Of a DNA stretch of 64,000 bases, positions 54,516 to 64,000 are shown piece after piece. Positions within the stretch are counted from its first letter, which is position 1, and each line of letters begins with the position of its first letter. The DNA comes from Pseudomonadota bacterium (GTDB lineage: Bacteria > Pseudomonadota > Alphaproteobacteria > Rhizobiales > Devosiaceae). The stretch covers positions 12,978-76,977 of the forward strand of contig JAEWHZ010000091.1 of NCBI GenBank assembly GCA_023387585.1. The letters run 5' to 3'. Position numbers and translations under genes: made by a program. The notes beneath the pieces are model-generated. The model searched no databases and was not told the origin of the DNA. It saw only the letters and a list, made by a program, of their open reading frames with translations.

Positions 54516-56636
54516 ATGATGCGAATCGTGACCCGACCCTCATCGCTCGACCCGCTGTTCCGATCATTGCGCGGCTTCAAGGGCGTGGGGCCGCGCTTTG
54601 CGCCGCTGCTGGCCAAGCTGCTCGGCACGGCGGAGGGGCAGGACGCCACGGCGCTCGATCTGCTCATGCACATGCCGGCGGCGACCATCGACCGCTCGCG
54701 GCGCGTGGGCATCGCCGAGGCCTATCTCGACCAGGTGGTGACGCTGCGCGTCCATGTCGACCGGCACGAACCGGCGCCGCGCGGCAAGGCCAGCGTGCCA
54801 CATCGCGTCCATGCGCATGACGAGACCGGCGACTTGCAGCTCGTCTTCTTCCGCGCCCAGGGCGGCTGGGTCGAGCAGATGCTGCCGGTCGGCGAGGAAC
54901 GGATCGTCTCGGGCCGTATCGGCTTTTTCAACGGCACCAAGCAGATCACCCATCCCGACTATGTGGTGGCGCTCGACAAGGCCGACACGCTGCCGCTGAT
55001 CGAGCCGCTCTATCCACTGACGCATGGCCTGTCCTCGAAGCAGTTGCATAAATTGGTGCAGTCGGTGCTCGACACCCTGCCCAGCCTGCCGGAATGGATC
55101 GAACCCGAGCGTCTCAAGGCCAATGGCTGGCCGGATTTCGCGACGGCGATGCGCGCCGTTCATGCGCCGCAGCAGCCGCAGGATGCCGAGCCCTGGGGCC
55201 CGGCCCGCATGCGGCTCGCCCATGACGAATATCTTGCCGGCCAGCTGGCGCTGCAACTCGTGCGCGCAACCCGCGAGGTGCCGCGGGGCAAGGCGCGGAT
55301 TCTGAACGGAGTATTAACGCATTCTGTACGGACCGCCCTGCCCTTCGCACTGACGGATGGGCAGGAGCAGGCGATCGCGGAAATTCTCGGCGATCTTTCG
55401 GGACCGCAGCGCATGTCGCGGCTGGTGCAGGGCGATGTGGGTTCGGGCAAGACCGTGGTGGCGTTGATGGCCATGGCGGCGGTGGCGGAGAGCGGCGGGC
55501 AATCAGCGCTGATGGCGCCGACCGAATTACTGGCCGGCCAGCATTTTCGCACCCTCGCCCCGCTTTGCGAGGCCGCGGGCCTGCGCATCGCGCTGCTCAC
55601 CGGCAAGATGTCGGCCGGAGAGCGGCGCAACGTCCGCGAGGGGCTGGCATCGGGCGAGATCGCCATCGCCGTGGGCACGCATGCGCTGTTCCAGGCCGAT
55701 GTCGCCTTCGCCGACCTGGCGCTGACGGTGGTGGACGAGCAGCACCGCTTCGGCGTGCATCAGCGTCTCGCCCTGTCCGACAAGGGGCGCGACACCGACC
55801 TGTTGGTGATGACGGCGACGCCGATCCCGCGCACGCTGGTGCTGACACATTATGGCGATATGGCCGTGTCGGTGCTGCGAGAAAAGCCGCGGGGACGCCA
55901 GCCGATCGACACCGCCGCCCTGCCGCTCGGCGAGTATGACCGCGTGGTCGCCCGGCTCAAGACCCGTATCGCCGAAGGCGCGCAGGCCTATTGGGTATGC
56001 CCGCTGGTCGAGGAGAGCGAGGCCATAGACGTGATGTCGGCGCAGGATCGGTTCGCGGCGCTGCAACCGGTGTTCGGCGAGCGCGTCGGCCTGCTGCACG
56101 GGCGCATGAGCGCCGCCGCCAAGCAGGAGGTGATGGACCGCTTCAAGGCCGGCGACATCGCCATTCTCGTCGCCACCACGGTGGTCGAAGTGGGCGTCGA
56201 CGTACCCAATGCCACCATCATCGTCATCGAGCATGCAGAACGCTTCGGGCTGGCGCAACTGCACCAGTTGCGCGGGCGCGTGGGGCGCGGATCGGCGCGT
56301 TCGGCCTGTTTGCTGCTGTTCCGCGACCCGCTGGGCGAGGTGGCGCGGGCGCGGCTCGATACGCTACGCGAGACCCAGGACGGCTTTGTGATCGCCGAGC
56401 GCGACCTAGAGCTGCGCGGTCAAGGCGATCTTCTGGGCACAAGGCAATCGGGCATGCCGGGCTATCGGCTGGCGATGCCAGACGTGCATCGCCATCTGCT
56501 CGAACCGGCGCATGACGACGCCGTGGCGGCGCTGGCGGCGCATCCGGGGCTGGAAGATTCGGCCGCCGAGAAGCTGCGCATCCTGCTGCACATCTTCCGC
56601 AAGGACGTGGCGATCCAGTTGATCCGAGCGGGTTAG
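54516..56636 (+). CDS. recG: ATP-dependent DNA helicase RecG
   Basis: The 706-residue branch-migration helicase opens SLDPLFRSLRGFKGVGPRFA (helix-hairpin-helix), has a wedge OB domain (residues about 60-170), Walker A GDVGSGKTVVALMA, motif II VDEQHRFGVHQR, and C-terminal RGRVGRGSARSACLLLF with the TRG-like RETQDGFVIAERDLELRGQGDLLGTRQSG. It is divergent from sdhE. Starts at 54516, 54519 or GTG 54529 are possible. Confidence 0.95.
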   Translation: MMRIVTRPSSLDPLFRSLRGFKGVGPRFAPLLAKLLGTAEGQDATALDLLMHMPAATIDRSRRVGIAEAYLDQVVTLRVHVDRHEPAPRGKASVPHRVHAHDETGDLQLVFFRAQGGWVEQMLPVGEERIVSGRIGFFNGTKQITHPDYVVALDKADTLPLIEPLYPLTHGLSSKQLHKLVQSVLDTLPSLPEWIEPERLKANGWPDFATAMRAVHAPQQPQDAEPWGPARMRLAHDEYLAGQLALQLVRATREVPRGKARILNGVLTHSVRTALPFALTDGQEQAIAEILGDLSGPQRMSRLVQGDVGSGKTVVALMAMAAVAESGGQSALMAPTELLAGQHFRTLAPLCEAAGLRIALLTGKMSAGERRNVREGLASGEIAIAVGTHALFQADVAFADLALTVVDEQHRFGVHQRLALSDKGRDTDLLVMTATPIPRTLVLTHYGDMAVSVLREKPRGRQPIDTAALPLGEYDRVVARLKTRIAEGAQAYWVCPLVEESEAIDVMSAQDRFAALQPVFGERVGLLHGRMSAAAKQEVMDRFKAGDIAILVATTVVEVGVDVPNATIIVIEHAERFGLAQLHQLRGRVGRGSARSACLLLFRDPLGEVARARLDTLRETQDGFVIAERDLELRGQGDLLGTRQSGMPGYRLAMPDVHRHLLEPAHDDAVAALAAHPGLEDSAAEKLRILLHIFRKDVAIQLIRAG

Positions 56637-56637
56637 G

Positions 56638-58464
<1,827 letters not shown>

Positions 58465-58466
58465 GG

Positions 58467-59846
58467 CTATTTCCCCTTGGTTTTCGACTTTTCGGCCTTG
58501 CGCGCGGCGGCGCGGTCGAACACGTCGCGCCCCCTGCCCGGCTTGTTGACCTGACGCGCCCGCCCGAGCGCCAGCGCATCGGGCTCGACATTCTCGGTGA
58601 TGACGCTGCCGCTGGCGACTAGGGCGCCGGAACCGATCTCGACCGGCGCGACCAGCGCGCTGTTGGAGCCGATGAAGGCGCCGTCGGCGATGACGGTCTG
58701 GTGCTTGTTGAACCCGTCATAGTTCACGGTGATGACACCGGCGCCGATATTGACGTCGGCGCCGACCTCGGCATCGCCGACATAGCTCAGATGGCTGATC
58801 TTGCTGGCCTTTCCGATATGGGCTTTCTTGATCTCGACGAAATTGCCGACCTTCACCTTGGCGCCGAGATCGGCGCCGGGGCGCAGGCGCGCAAAGGGGC
58901 CGACCGAGGCATCGGGGCCGATATGGGCGCCCTCGATATGGCTGAAGGCATGGATGACGGCGCCGGTCTCGATGCGCACGCCGGGGCCAAGCCAGACATT
59001 GGGCTCGACGGTCACGTCCGGGGCGATCTCGGTGTCGTAGGAGAAATAGACGGTGTCCGGGTCGATCAGGGTGACGCCGGCACCCATCAGCTCGGCGCGG
59101 CGGCGCTGCTGGAACAGCTTTTCGGCGCGGGCCATCTGGGCGCGGTCGTTGACGCCGAGCACGTCGATCTCGGGGGCGACGCCGAAGCCGACGCTGCAGC
59201 CGGCCGCGTTGGCTAGCTCGACCATGTCGGTGAGATAGTATTCGCCCTGGGCGTTGTTGGAATCGAGCCGGTCGATCAGGCCGCGGAACACATCGGCGCG
59301 GAAGGCGAGGATGCAGGCGTTGCACAGGCCGATTTCACGTTCTTCGGGCGAGGCGTCCTTGTGCTCGCGGATGGCGAGAAGCCGGTCGCCACGGGTGAGG
59401 AGGCGGCCGTAACCCGTTGGATCCTCAGGCTCGAAACCGAGCACGGCGACATCCATGCCGGCGCCGAGCCGGTCGAGCACCACGGAAAAATTCTCAGCGC
59501 GCAGAAGGGGATGATCACCATAGACCACGGCGATCCAGCCCTGAGCCTCCGACCAGAGCGGGCGGGCCATGGCGGCGGCGTGCCCGGTGCCGCGGCGCTC
59601 GGCCTGCTCGAAGAACTGCACATCCGGATCGATGGCGCGCATGGCGGTGCGGACGGCGTCGTGGCCCGGCCCGGTGACCATGGCGACCTGCGAGGAATCG
59701 GCCGCCCGGGCGGCGCGCAGGACATGGCCGACGATCGGCAGGCCGCCGACCTCGTGCAGCACTTTGGGCTTCGCCGAGCGCATGCGGGTGCCCTCGCCTG
59801 CCGCCAGAATGACCGTTACCAGCTCCATGCCTTCGCGTTCCGTCAT
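58467..59846 (-). CDS. glmU: Bifunctional GlcNAc-1-P uridyltransferase / GlcN-1-P acetyltransferase
   Basis: This 459-residue protein has an N-terminal pyrophosphorylase (VTVILAAGEGTRMRSAKPKVLHEVGGLP; YGDHPLL) and a C-terminal left-handed beta-helix acetyltransferase (hexapeptide repeats from about residue 250; KVGNFVEIKKAHIG; YDGFNKHQTVIADGAFIGSNSALVAPV). ATG at 59846 has GGGA upstream; ATG at 59828 (MELVTVI) is an alternative. First gene of glmU-glmS. Confidence 0.95.
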   Translation of the reverse strand: MTEREGMELVTVILAAGEGTRMRSAKPKVLHEVGGLPIVGHVLRAARAADSSQVAMVTGPGHDAVRTAMRAIDPDVQFFEQAERRGTGHAAAMARPLWSEAQGWIAVVYGDHPLLRAENFSVVLDRLGAGMDVAVLGFEPEDPTGYGRLLTRGDRLLAIREHKDASPEEREIGLCNACILAFRADVFRGLIDRLDSNNAQGEYYLTDMVELANAAGCSVGFGVAPEIDVLGVNDRAQMARAEKLFQQRRRAELMGAGVTLIDPDTVYFSYDTEIAPDVTVEPNVWLGPGVRIETGAVIHAFSHIEGAHIGPDASVGPFARLRPGADLGAKVKVGNFVEIKKAHIGKASKISHLSYVGDAEVGADVNIGAGVITVNYDGFNKHQTVIADGAFIGSNSALVAPVEIGSGALVASGSVITENVEPDALALGRARQVNKPGRGRDVFDRAAARKAEKSKTKGK

Positions 59847-59926
59847 CGCAGTCCCGCTCGATTTCTACAGCCTTATCGCACGCGATGGTTGGCGAACCGA
59901 TAACTGGCACGGCAAACTGTCACGAA

Positions 59927-60706
59927 ATGCTGCGGACGATTCGCGTCCGGCGCAAAAAGGCTTGTGGTTTGGCTAAGGCATCGGATCAGTTTCGGCAATC
60001 GGATGTGACGGCATGGGCCATCGTAGCGCTGGTCGCGGCGACGCTGGCGGTGCTGATCTCCAACATTTCCGCCGCTTTACCGGCGGGAGCGCTGGCGGCG
60101 CTGCATACGAGTCGCGTGGCGGGGACGAGCGTCGGGCAGTTGCGCGCTTCCGTCGGCAGCCTCGAGACCGAGCTGTCGCGCATCCGGCGGGAGAACGATC
60201 TGCTGACCGCCCGGCTGTCGATGATCGAGCAATCGGGTGGCGAGGCGACGCGGCGGCTGGGGGCGCTGGAGGTGGCGCTGCCGCAAATGCTCGAAGCGGC
60301 GCGGGCACCGATTTTCGACGATGTTTCAACGGCTTCCATCCCCTCGCGCGGCGATTTGCGGCCGGCGGAGGGTGGATCGGTGCGCGTCGAGACCTCGCCG
60401 CTGTCGCTCGGATCGCCCAGCCAGCCGCGGCCGGAGCCGATTGCCGATGTCGCCTATGGGATCGCCGTGGGCTCGCGGATCGAGGCGGGCGAGGCCGGGA
60501 CGGCCTGGGACGATCTGGTGATGAAGCTGGGGCCGCTTATGCTGGGGTTTTCGCCGCTGCTGGCCGAGGTTCCGGGGGGCGATGCGATGCGGATCATCGT
60601 CGGGCCGACGCGCGATCTTGCAGAGGCGACAGGGCTTTGCGGGCGTATTGAGCGGGTGGCGATCAGCTGCCAGCCGGTGCCCTATCTCGGCACGCCGCTG
60701 CCATGA
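59927..60706 (+). CDS. Membrane-anchored coiled-coil protein with SPOR-like C-terminus
   Basis: The 259-residue protein has one N-terminal membrane helix (AWAIVALVAATLAVLISNISAAL), then a coiled coil (RASVGSLETELSRIRRENDLLTARLSMIEQ), a Ser/Pro linker, and a C-terminal domain (YGIAVGSRIEAGEAGTAWDDLVMKLG ... DAMRIIVGPTRDLAEATGLCGRI) with a SPOR-like beta-alpha pattern. SPOR domains bind denuded peptidoglycan at septa. The assignment is by pattern only. ATG at 59927 is a guess; a later TTG (near 59967) also fits. Confidence 0.6.
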   Translation: MLRTIRVRRKKACGLAKASDQFRQSDVTAWAIVALVAATLAVLISNISAALPAGALAALHTSRVAGTSVGQLRASVGSLETELSRIRRENDLLTARLSMIEQSGGEATRRLGALEVALPQMLEAARAPIFDDVSTASIPSRGDLRPAEGGSVRVETSPLSLGSPSQPRPEPIADVAYGIAVGSRIEAGEAGTAWDDLVMKLGPLMLGFSPLLAEVPGGDAMRIIVGPTRDLAEATGLCGRIERVAISCQPVPYLGTPLP

Positions 60707-60781
60707 TGCGGGGATTGTGCGTTGACAGCGGATCGTCAGCCACTATGTTCCGCGCCATTCCCGGGCGGGAGACCGCCACAG

Positions 60782-60856
60782 GCGCCGGTAGCTCAGCGGT
60801 AGAGCATTCGACTTTTAATCGAATGGTCGCGGGTTCGATCCCCGCCCGGCGTACCA
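60782..60856 (+). tRNA. tRNA-Lys (anticodon UUU)
   Basis: The 75-base cloverleaf has acceptor stem GCGCCGG/CCGGCGT, discriminator A and encoded CCA. The anticodon stem ATTCGA/TCGAAT holds loop CTTTTAA (anticodon UUU), and the T-loop GGTTCGATC is normal. Confidence 0.96.
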
Positions 60857-60883
60857 CTTTCCTCATTCGTACGGTGCAGCGAC

Positions 60884-61411
60884 GTGACCTCGGAAGTCAT
60901 TGATCTGCTTAAGGTTATGCTGGTCTGCGCGCTGCTGATGGCGGCGGGCGCGGTGGTGCTTTTCGGCGGAGCGCACCTGGCGACGAATGCGGGATCGAGC
61001 ATCGACTGGATCGCGGCGTTCGGGGGGATCGAGCCGCGGGCGGCGGTGCCGGTGCTGAGCGATATGCGCATGTGGGTGCTGGTCGGATCGGTGTTCATCG
61101 CCGCGGCCGGGCTGGCGCTGCTGGCGAGTTCGGCGACGCTCGACATGGGGGTGTCGCTGCTGGCCAAGGCGGTGGCGGTGCTGAGCGCGGCGCAGCTGGG
61201 AATCGTAGGCGGGGTATGGGTTTACCTGCGATTCGCGCATGGGATCGCCATGGGGATCGAGGGGCTGAACCGGCTGGCGATCGTCCTGGTGGCGGCGGTG
61301 CTGTTTTCGAGCGTCTTGTCCAATGCCAGCCTGCGGCGGCTCGGATGGGGACGGCTGGCGGCGGGCCTGGGCATGATCGTCGCCGCGCCGCTGATTCTGG
61401 TATCAGTCTGA
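60884..61411 (+). CDS. Four-helix membrane protein
   Basis: The 175-residue protein has four hydrophobic segments (KVMLVCALLMAAGAVVLF, MWVLVGSVFIAAAGLALLA, VLSAAQLGIVGGVWVYLR, LAIVLVAAVLFSSVL then LAAGLGMIVAAPLILV). GTG start at 60884. No family recognised. The stop lies inside a 20-base palindrome. Confidence 0.55.
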   Translation: MTSEVIDLLKVMLVCALLMAAGAVVLFGGAHLATNAGSSIDWIAAFGGIEPRAAVPVLSDMRMWVLVGSVFIAAAGLALLASSATLDMGVSLLAKAVAVLSAAQLGIVGGVWVYLRFAHGIAMGIEGLNRLAIVLVAAVLFSSVLSNASLRRLGWGRLAAGLGMIVAAPLILVSV

Positions 61412-61426
61412 ACGCCCGCGTTCAGA
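61407..61426. repeat. Perfect palindrome of CGTTCA motifs between convergent genes
   Basis: TCTGAACGC-CC-GCGTTCAGA overlaps the stop of the membrane-protein gene. Further TGAACG copies follow at 61474, 61485 and 61506, with 11- and 21-base spacing. The same hexamer makes the array at 12083. It could act as a terminator hairpin here. Confidence 0.5.
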
Positions 61427-61491
61427 AATCCGCCATTGAAATCATTGGTGTTTTTCGATTCCATTCATGGCGCTGAACGCAATCTGAACGC

Positions 61492-62241
61492 TCAAAGCGT
61501 GACGATGAACGCGCCTTTCGGGGTGGCGACGACGGTGTGCTCGAACTGGACGCAGGGGGCGGCCGGACTGGCGACGAGGGTCCAGGGATCGTCCTCATGC
61601 GCCTGCTCGGCCCAGCGCCCGCCGCGCGACAAAAAGGGCTCGACGGTGAAGACGAGGCCGTCGCCGATACGGCGGCGCTCGGATTTTTCCGGCCAGGTCG
61701 GAATCTCGCCCGGCTCGTCATGGAGGCTGTCGCCGACGCCATGGCTGGCGAGGTTGCGGATCAGCGTATAGCCGCCCTTTTTGGCAAATTTTCCGATGGC
61801 CTCGCCGATGCCGGCGAGCGGGGCACCGCTGCGCACGGCGCGGATGCCGGCCCACATGGCGCGCTTGCCGTCGCGGCACAGGGCTTCAAGGGCCGGATCG
61901 GCGCGACCGACGATGTAGGAGGCGCCGGTATCGGCGAAGACGCCGTCCAGCTCCGCCGACACGTCGATATTGACCAGGTCGCCCTCGGCGATCATCCGGT
62001 CGCCGGGAATGCCGTGGGCGATCTCCTCGTTCACCGAGATGCAGGTGGCGCCGGGGAAGTCGTAGGTGACGATGGGCGCCGAACGGGCGCCATGATCGGC
62101 GAGAATCCTGGCGCCGACGGCGTCGAGCTCGCCGGTGGTGATGCCCGGCCGCAGGGCCCCGGCCATGGCGTCGCGCGCCAGCGCGCAGACCCGGCCGATG
62201 GCCTTGAGCCGTTCGAGGTCCTCCGGCGAGGTGACGGTCAC
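61492..62241 (-). CDS. map: Methionine aminopeptidase, type I
   Basis: The 249-residue enzyme removes N-terminal methionine. Metal ligands and catalytic residues are visible: NEEIAHGIPGDR (His), LVNIDVSAELDGVFADTGASYIVG (two Asp), SHGVGDSLHDEP (His), FTVEPF (Glu) and QFEHTVV (Glu). GTG start at 62241 overlaps the pgi stop (GTGA), so it is coupled to pgi. Confidence 0.93.
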   Translation of the reverse strand: MTVTSPEDLERLKAIGRVCALARDAMAGALRPGITTGELDAVGARILADHGARSAPIVTYDFPGATCISVNEEIAHGIPGDRMIAEGDLVNIDVSAELDGVFADTGASYIVGRADPALEALCRDGKRAMWAGIRAVRSGAPLAGIGEAIGKFAKKGGYTLIRNLASHGVGDSLHDEPGEIPTWPEKSERRRIGDGLVFTVEPFLSRGGRWAEQAHEDDPWTLVASPAAPCVQFEHTVVATPKGAFIVTL

Positions 62242-63878
62242 CGGCGCAGCTCGTGATAATAGGAGAGCAGGCCACGGGTCGAGGCGTCGTGATCGTCCCA
62301 TTCCGCCCTGCCCTCGACCTTGGGCAGCAGCGCCTTGGCGAGCTGCTTGCCGAGCTCGACGCCCCACTGGTCGAAGGAGTTGACGTTCCACACCACGCCC
62401 TGGACGAACACCTTGTGCTCGTAGAGCGCGACGATGGCGCCGAGGGTTTCCGGGGTGAGCCGCGAATACATCAGCGTGTTGGACGGGCGGTTGCCGGGGA
62501 ACAGCTTGTGCGGCAGCAGCGCCTTGATGGCTGCCTTGTCGAGGCCCTGCGCCTCGAGCTCGGCGGTGACCTCCTCCTCGGTCTTGCCCAGCATCAGGGC
62601 TTCGGACTGGGCGAGGACGTTGGCGACCAGCTTGGCGTGGTGCGGCGGCAGGTCTTCCTGCGGATGGGCGGCGATGAGGAAATCGCAAGGAATGATTTCG
62701 GTGCCCTGATGGATGAGCTGGAAGAAGGCGTGCTGGCCATTGGTGCCCGGCTCGCCCCAGACGACCGGCCCGGTGGACCAGCCCACCGGCTTGCCGGACA
62801 GGGTGACGGACTTGCCGTTCGATTCCATGTCCTGCTGCTGGAGATAGGCGGGGAAGCGGGACATGCGCTGGTCGTAGGGCAAGACGGCGTGCGTCGCGAA
62901 ACCCCAGCCATTGCGATAATAGACGCCGAGCAGCGCCATGATGGCCGGCAGGTTCTTTTCCAGCGGGGCAGTCAAAAAATGCTGATCCATGGCGGCGGCG
63001 CCGCGCAGGAAGGCGTGGAAATTGTCGAAGCCGATGGCGATGGCGACCGGCAGGCCGATGGCCGCCCAGACCGAATAGCGCCCGCCGACCCAGTCCCAGA
63101 AGCCGAAGATGCGATCCTCGCGGATGCCGAAGGTCTTGCAGCCGGCGATGTTGGTGGAGAGCGCGGCGAAATGGTCGTTGACCGCCTCCTCGCCCAGCGC
63201 GCCGGCCAGCCAGGTGCGGGCGGTGCCGGCATTGGTCATGGTCTCGTCGGTGGTGAAGGTTTTCGAGGCTACGATGAACAAGGTGCGGCGCGGATCGAGA
63301 TGCTTGAGGGTGTCGTGGATATGGGCGCCGTCGACATTGGAGACGTAGTGCACGCGCAAATCGGAGCGGCCATAGGGGGACAGCGCCAGCGTGACCATGG
63401 CCGGGCCGAGATCGGAGCCGCCAATGCCCATATTGACGACATCGGTGAACTGCTCGCCGGTGTGGCCACGAACCTCGCCATTGCGCACCGCCTCGGAAAA
63501 GCCGCGCATGGCATCGAGCACGGCGCGCACATCGGGCATGACGTCCTGGCCATCGACGATGACCGGCTTGTCGCCCTGATAGCGCAGCGCCATGTGCATC
63601 ACGGCGCGGTCCTCGGTGGAATTGATGTGCTCGCCCGACCACATGGCGTCGCGCCTTGCCTCGAGATCGACCGAGCGGGCGAGCGCGAACAGATCCTCGA
63701 GCACCGCATCGTCGATGCGGTTCTTGGAATAGTCGAGCAGGATGTCGCCGGCCTTGACCGAATAGCGGGCGAACCGGTTGGGATCCTCGGCGAATTGCAG
63801 GCGCATGGGATGCGCCTCCATGCGGCTCGCATGATCCCGGAGCCGGGCGAACTGCGCCTTGCGACCCATGATGCTCAT
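62238..63878 (-). CDS. pgi: Glucose-6-phosphate isomerase
   Basis: This 546-residue isomerase interconverts glucose-6-P and fructose-6-P. Signatures are VVNMGIGGSDLGPAM, TLFIVASKTFTTDETMTNA, FWDWVGGRYSVWAAIGLP and the C-terminal FDQWGVELGKQLA. Start at 63878 (ATGAGCATCATG) overlaps the upstream stop (ATGA). Middle gene of an overlapping string ending in map. Confidence 0.96.
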   Translation of the reverse strand: MSIMGRKAQFARLRDHASRMEAHPMRLQFAEDPNRFARYSVKAGDILLDYSKNRIDDAVLEDLFALARSVDLEARRDAMWSGEHINSTEDRAVMHMALRYQGDKPVIVDGQDVMPDVRAVLDAMRGFSEAVRNGEVRGHTGEQFTDVVNMGIGGSDLGPAMVTLALSPYGRSDLRVHYVSNVDGAHIHDTLKHLDPRRTLFIVASKTFTTDETMTNAGTARTWLAGALGEEAVNDHFAALSTNIAGCKTFGIREDRIFGFWDWVGGRYSVWAAIGLPVAIAIGFDNFHAFLRGAAAMDQHFLTAPLEKNLPAIMALLGVYYRNGWGFATHAVLPYDQRMSRFPAYLQQQDMESNGKSVTLSGKPVGWSTGPVVWGEPGTNGQHAFFQLIHQGTEIIPCDFLIAAHPQEDLPPHHAKLVANVLAQSEALMLGKTEEEVTAELEAQGLDKAAIKALLPHKLFPGNRPSNTLMYSRLTPETLGAIVALYEHKVFVQGVVWNVNSFDQWGVELGKQLAKALLPKVEGRAEWDDHDASTRGLLSYYHELRR

Positions 63879-64000
63879 CCTTCACGTTCCGGCAGGTCGC
63901 CAGCGGCCCATGCCGCGCGCACCGATGCCTGATAATCCTGATATGCGCCTGCGGCGATGGCCGCGCGCGCGCCTGAAACGACCTCTTGATAATAGGCCAG
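63875..64000 (-). CDS. tgt: 3' end of a probable queuine tRNA-ribosyltransferase
   Basis: Only the last 41 residues are present: LAYYQEVVSGARAAIAAG then AYQDYQASVRAAWAAGDLPEREG. The start resembles the C-terminal HNL.YY..L...R.AI.AG block of Tgt proteins. The stop overlaps the pgi start (ATGA), showing that it is upstream in the same transcript. With so little sequence the name is tentative. Confidence 0.45.
   Translation of the reverse strand: MAYYQEVVSGARAAIAAGAYQDYQASVRAAWAAGDLPEREG

Noticed and set aside
61475..61489. GAAC-N7-GAAC between the membrane-protein gene and map
   Set aside because: It is between convergent gene ends, not at a promoter, and belongs to the TGAACG repeats.
61492..63885. 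A 797-codon minus-strand frame that seems to fuse a pgi-like region to map
   Set aside because: The first two-thirds is pgi read out of frame; only the last 250 codons (from GTG 62241) are the real map gene.

Overview
This window is high-GC bacterial chromosome carrying about 27.5 kb of integrated mobile DNA. Gene families and gene order (recG / sdhE-mfd, glmU-glmS, ialB, pxpBCA, SleB-type lipoprotein hydrolase, DUF2076, fliK with an FhlB-like partner) point to an alphaproteobacterium of the Hyphomicrobiales (Rhizobiales), perhaps near Devosia or Pelagibacterium. The genus is an inference from style of gene content, not from a search.

Left chromosomal arm (1-18722): sugar-acid catabolism (the 3' part of a mannonate dehydratase and a KdgD-type dehydratase), an enolase paralog coupled to an APH-family kinase, pgpA, gatB, a GNAT acetyltransferase, chorismate mutase, small envelope genes, fliK with an FhlB-like gene, a glycosyltransferase, a FecR-domain protein, a 6-TM potassium channel with a zinc ribbon, the 5-oxoprolinase operon pxpB-pxpC-pxpA, helicase hrpB, and tRNA-Ser(UGA).

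Genomic island (about 18723 to about 46200): it abuts the 3' end of tRNA-Ser. A serine recombinase is encoded at the left edge, and its reading frame continues antisense through the whole tRNA. Its operon has a candidate LexA/SOS box at the promoter. Next comes a dense defence block: a fic-hsdR-hsdM-hsdS operon on the plus strand; a convergent two-gene operon of a giant DUF4011/SF1 helicase with a Vsr-like nuclease and a GreA/B-like tail, plus a DUF262/HNH protein that ends in a probable HEPN ribonuclease domain; and a Kiwa-like kwaA-kwaB pair. The mobility half follows: an ardC anti-restriction gene behind a hairpin-rich leader, a small envelope cassette, a short tyrosine recombinase, a TraG/VirD4 coupling protein, a relaxase and a MobC-like protein. 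No mating-pair (VirB) genes are seen, so this looks like an integrative mobilizable element rather than a self-transmissible one. The helicase plus DUF262-HNH-HEPN operon is the best candidate for an undescribed defence system.

Right chromosomal arm (46283-64000): terC, an outer-membrane beta-barrel, a UbiH-type monooxygenase, ialB, sdhE-mfd, recG, glmU-glmS, a membrane-anchored coiled-coil protein, tRNA-Lys(UUU), a small membrane protein, and an overlapping operon whose last genes are pgi and map, preceded by the 3' end of a probable tgt. Start codons are assigned by homology-length and ribosome-binding-site reasoning only.
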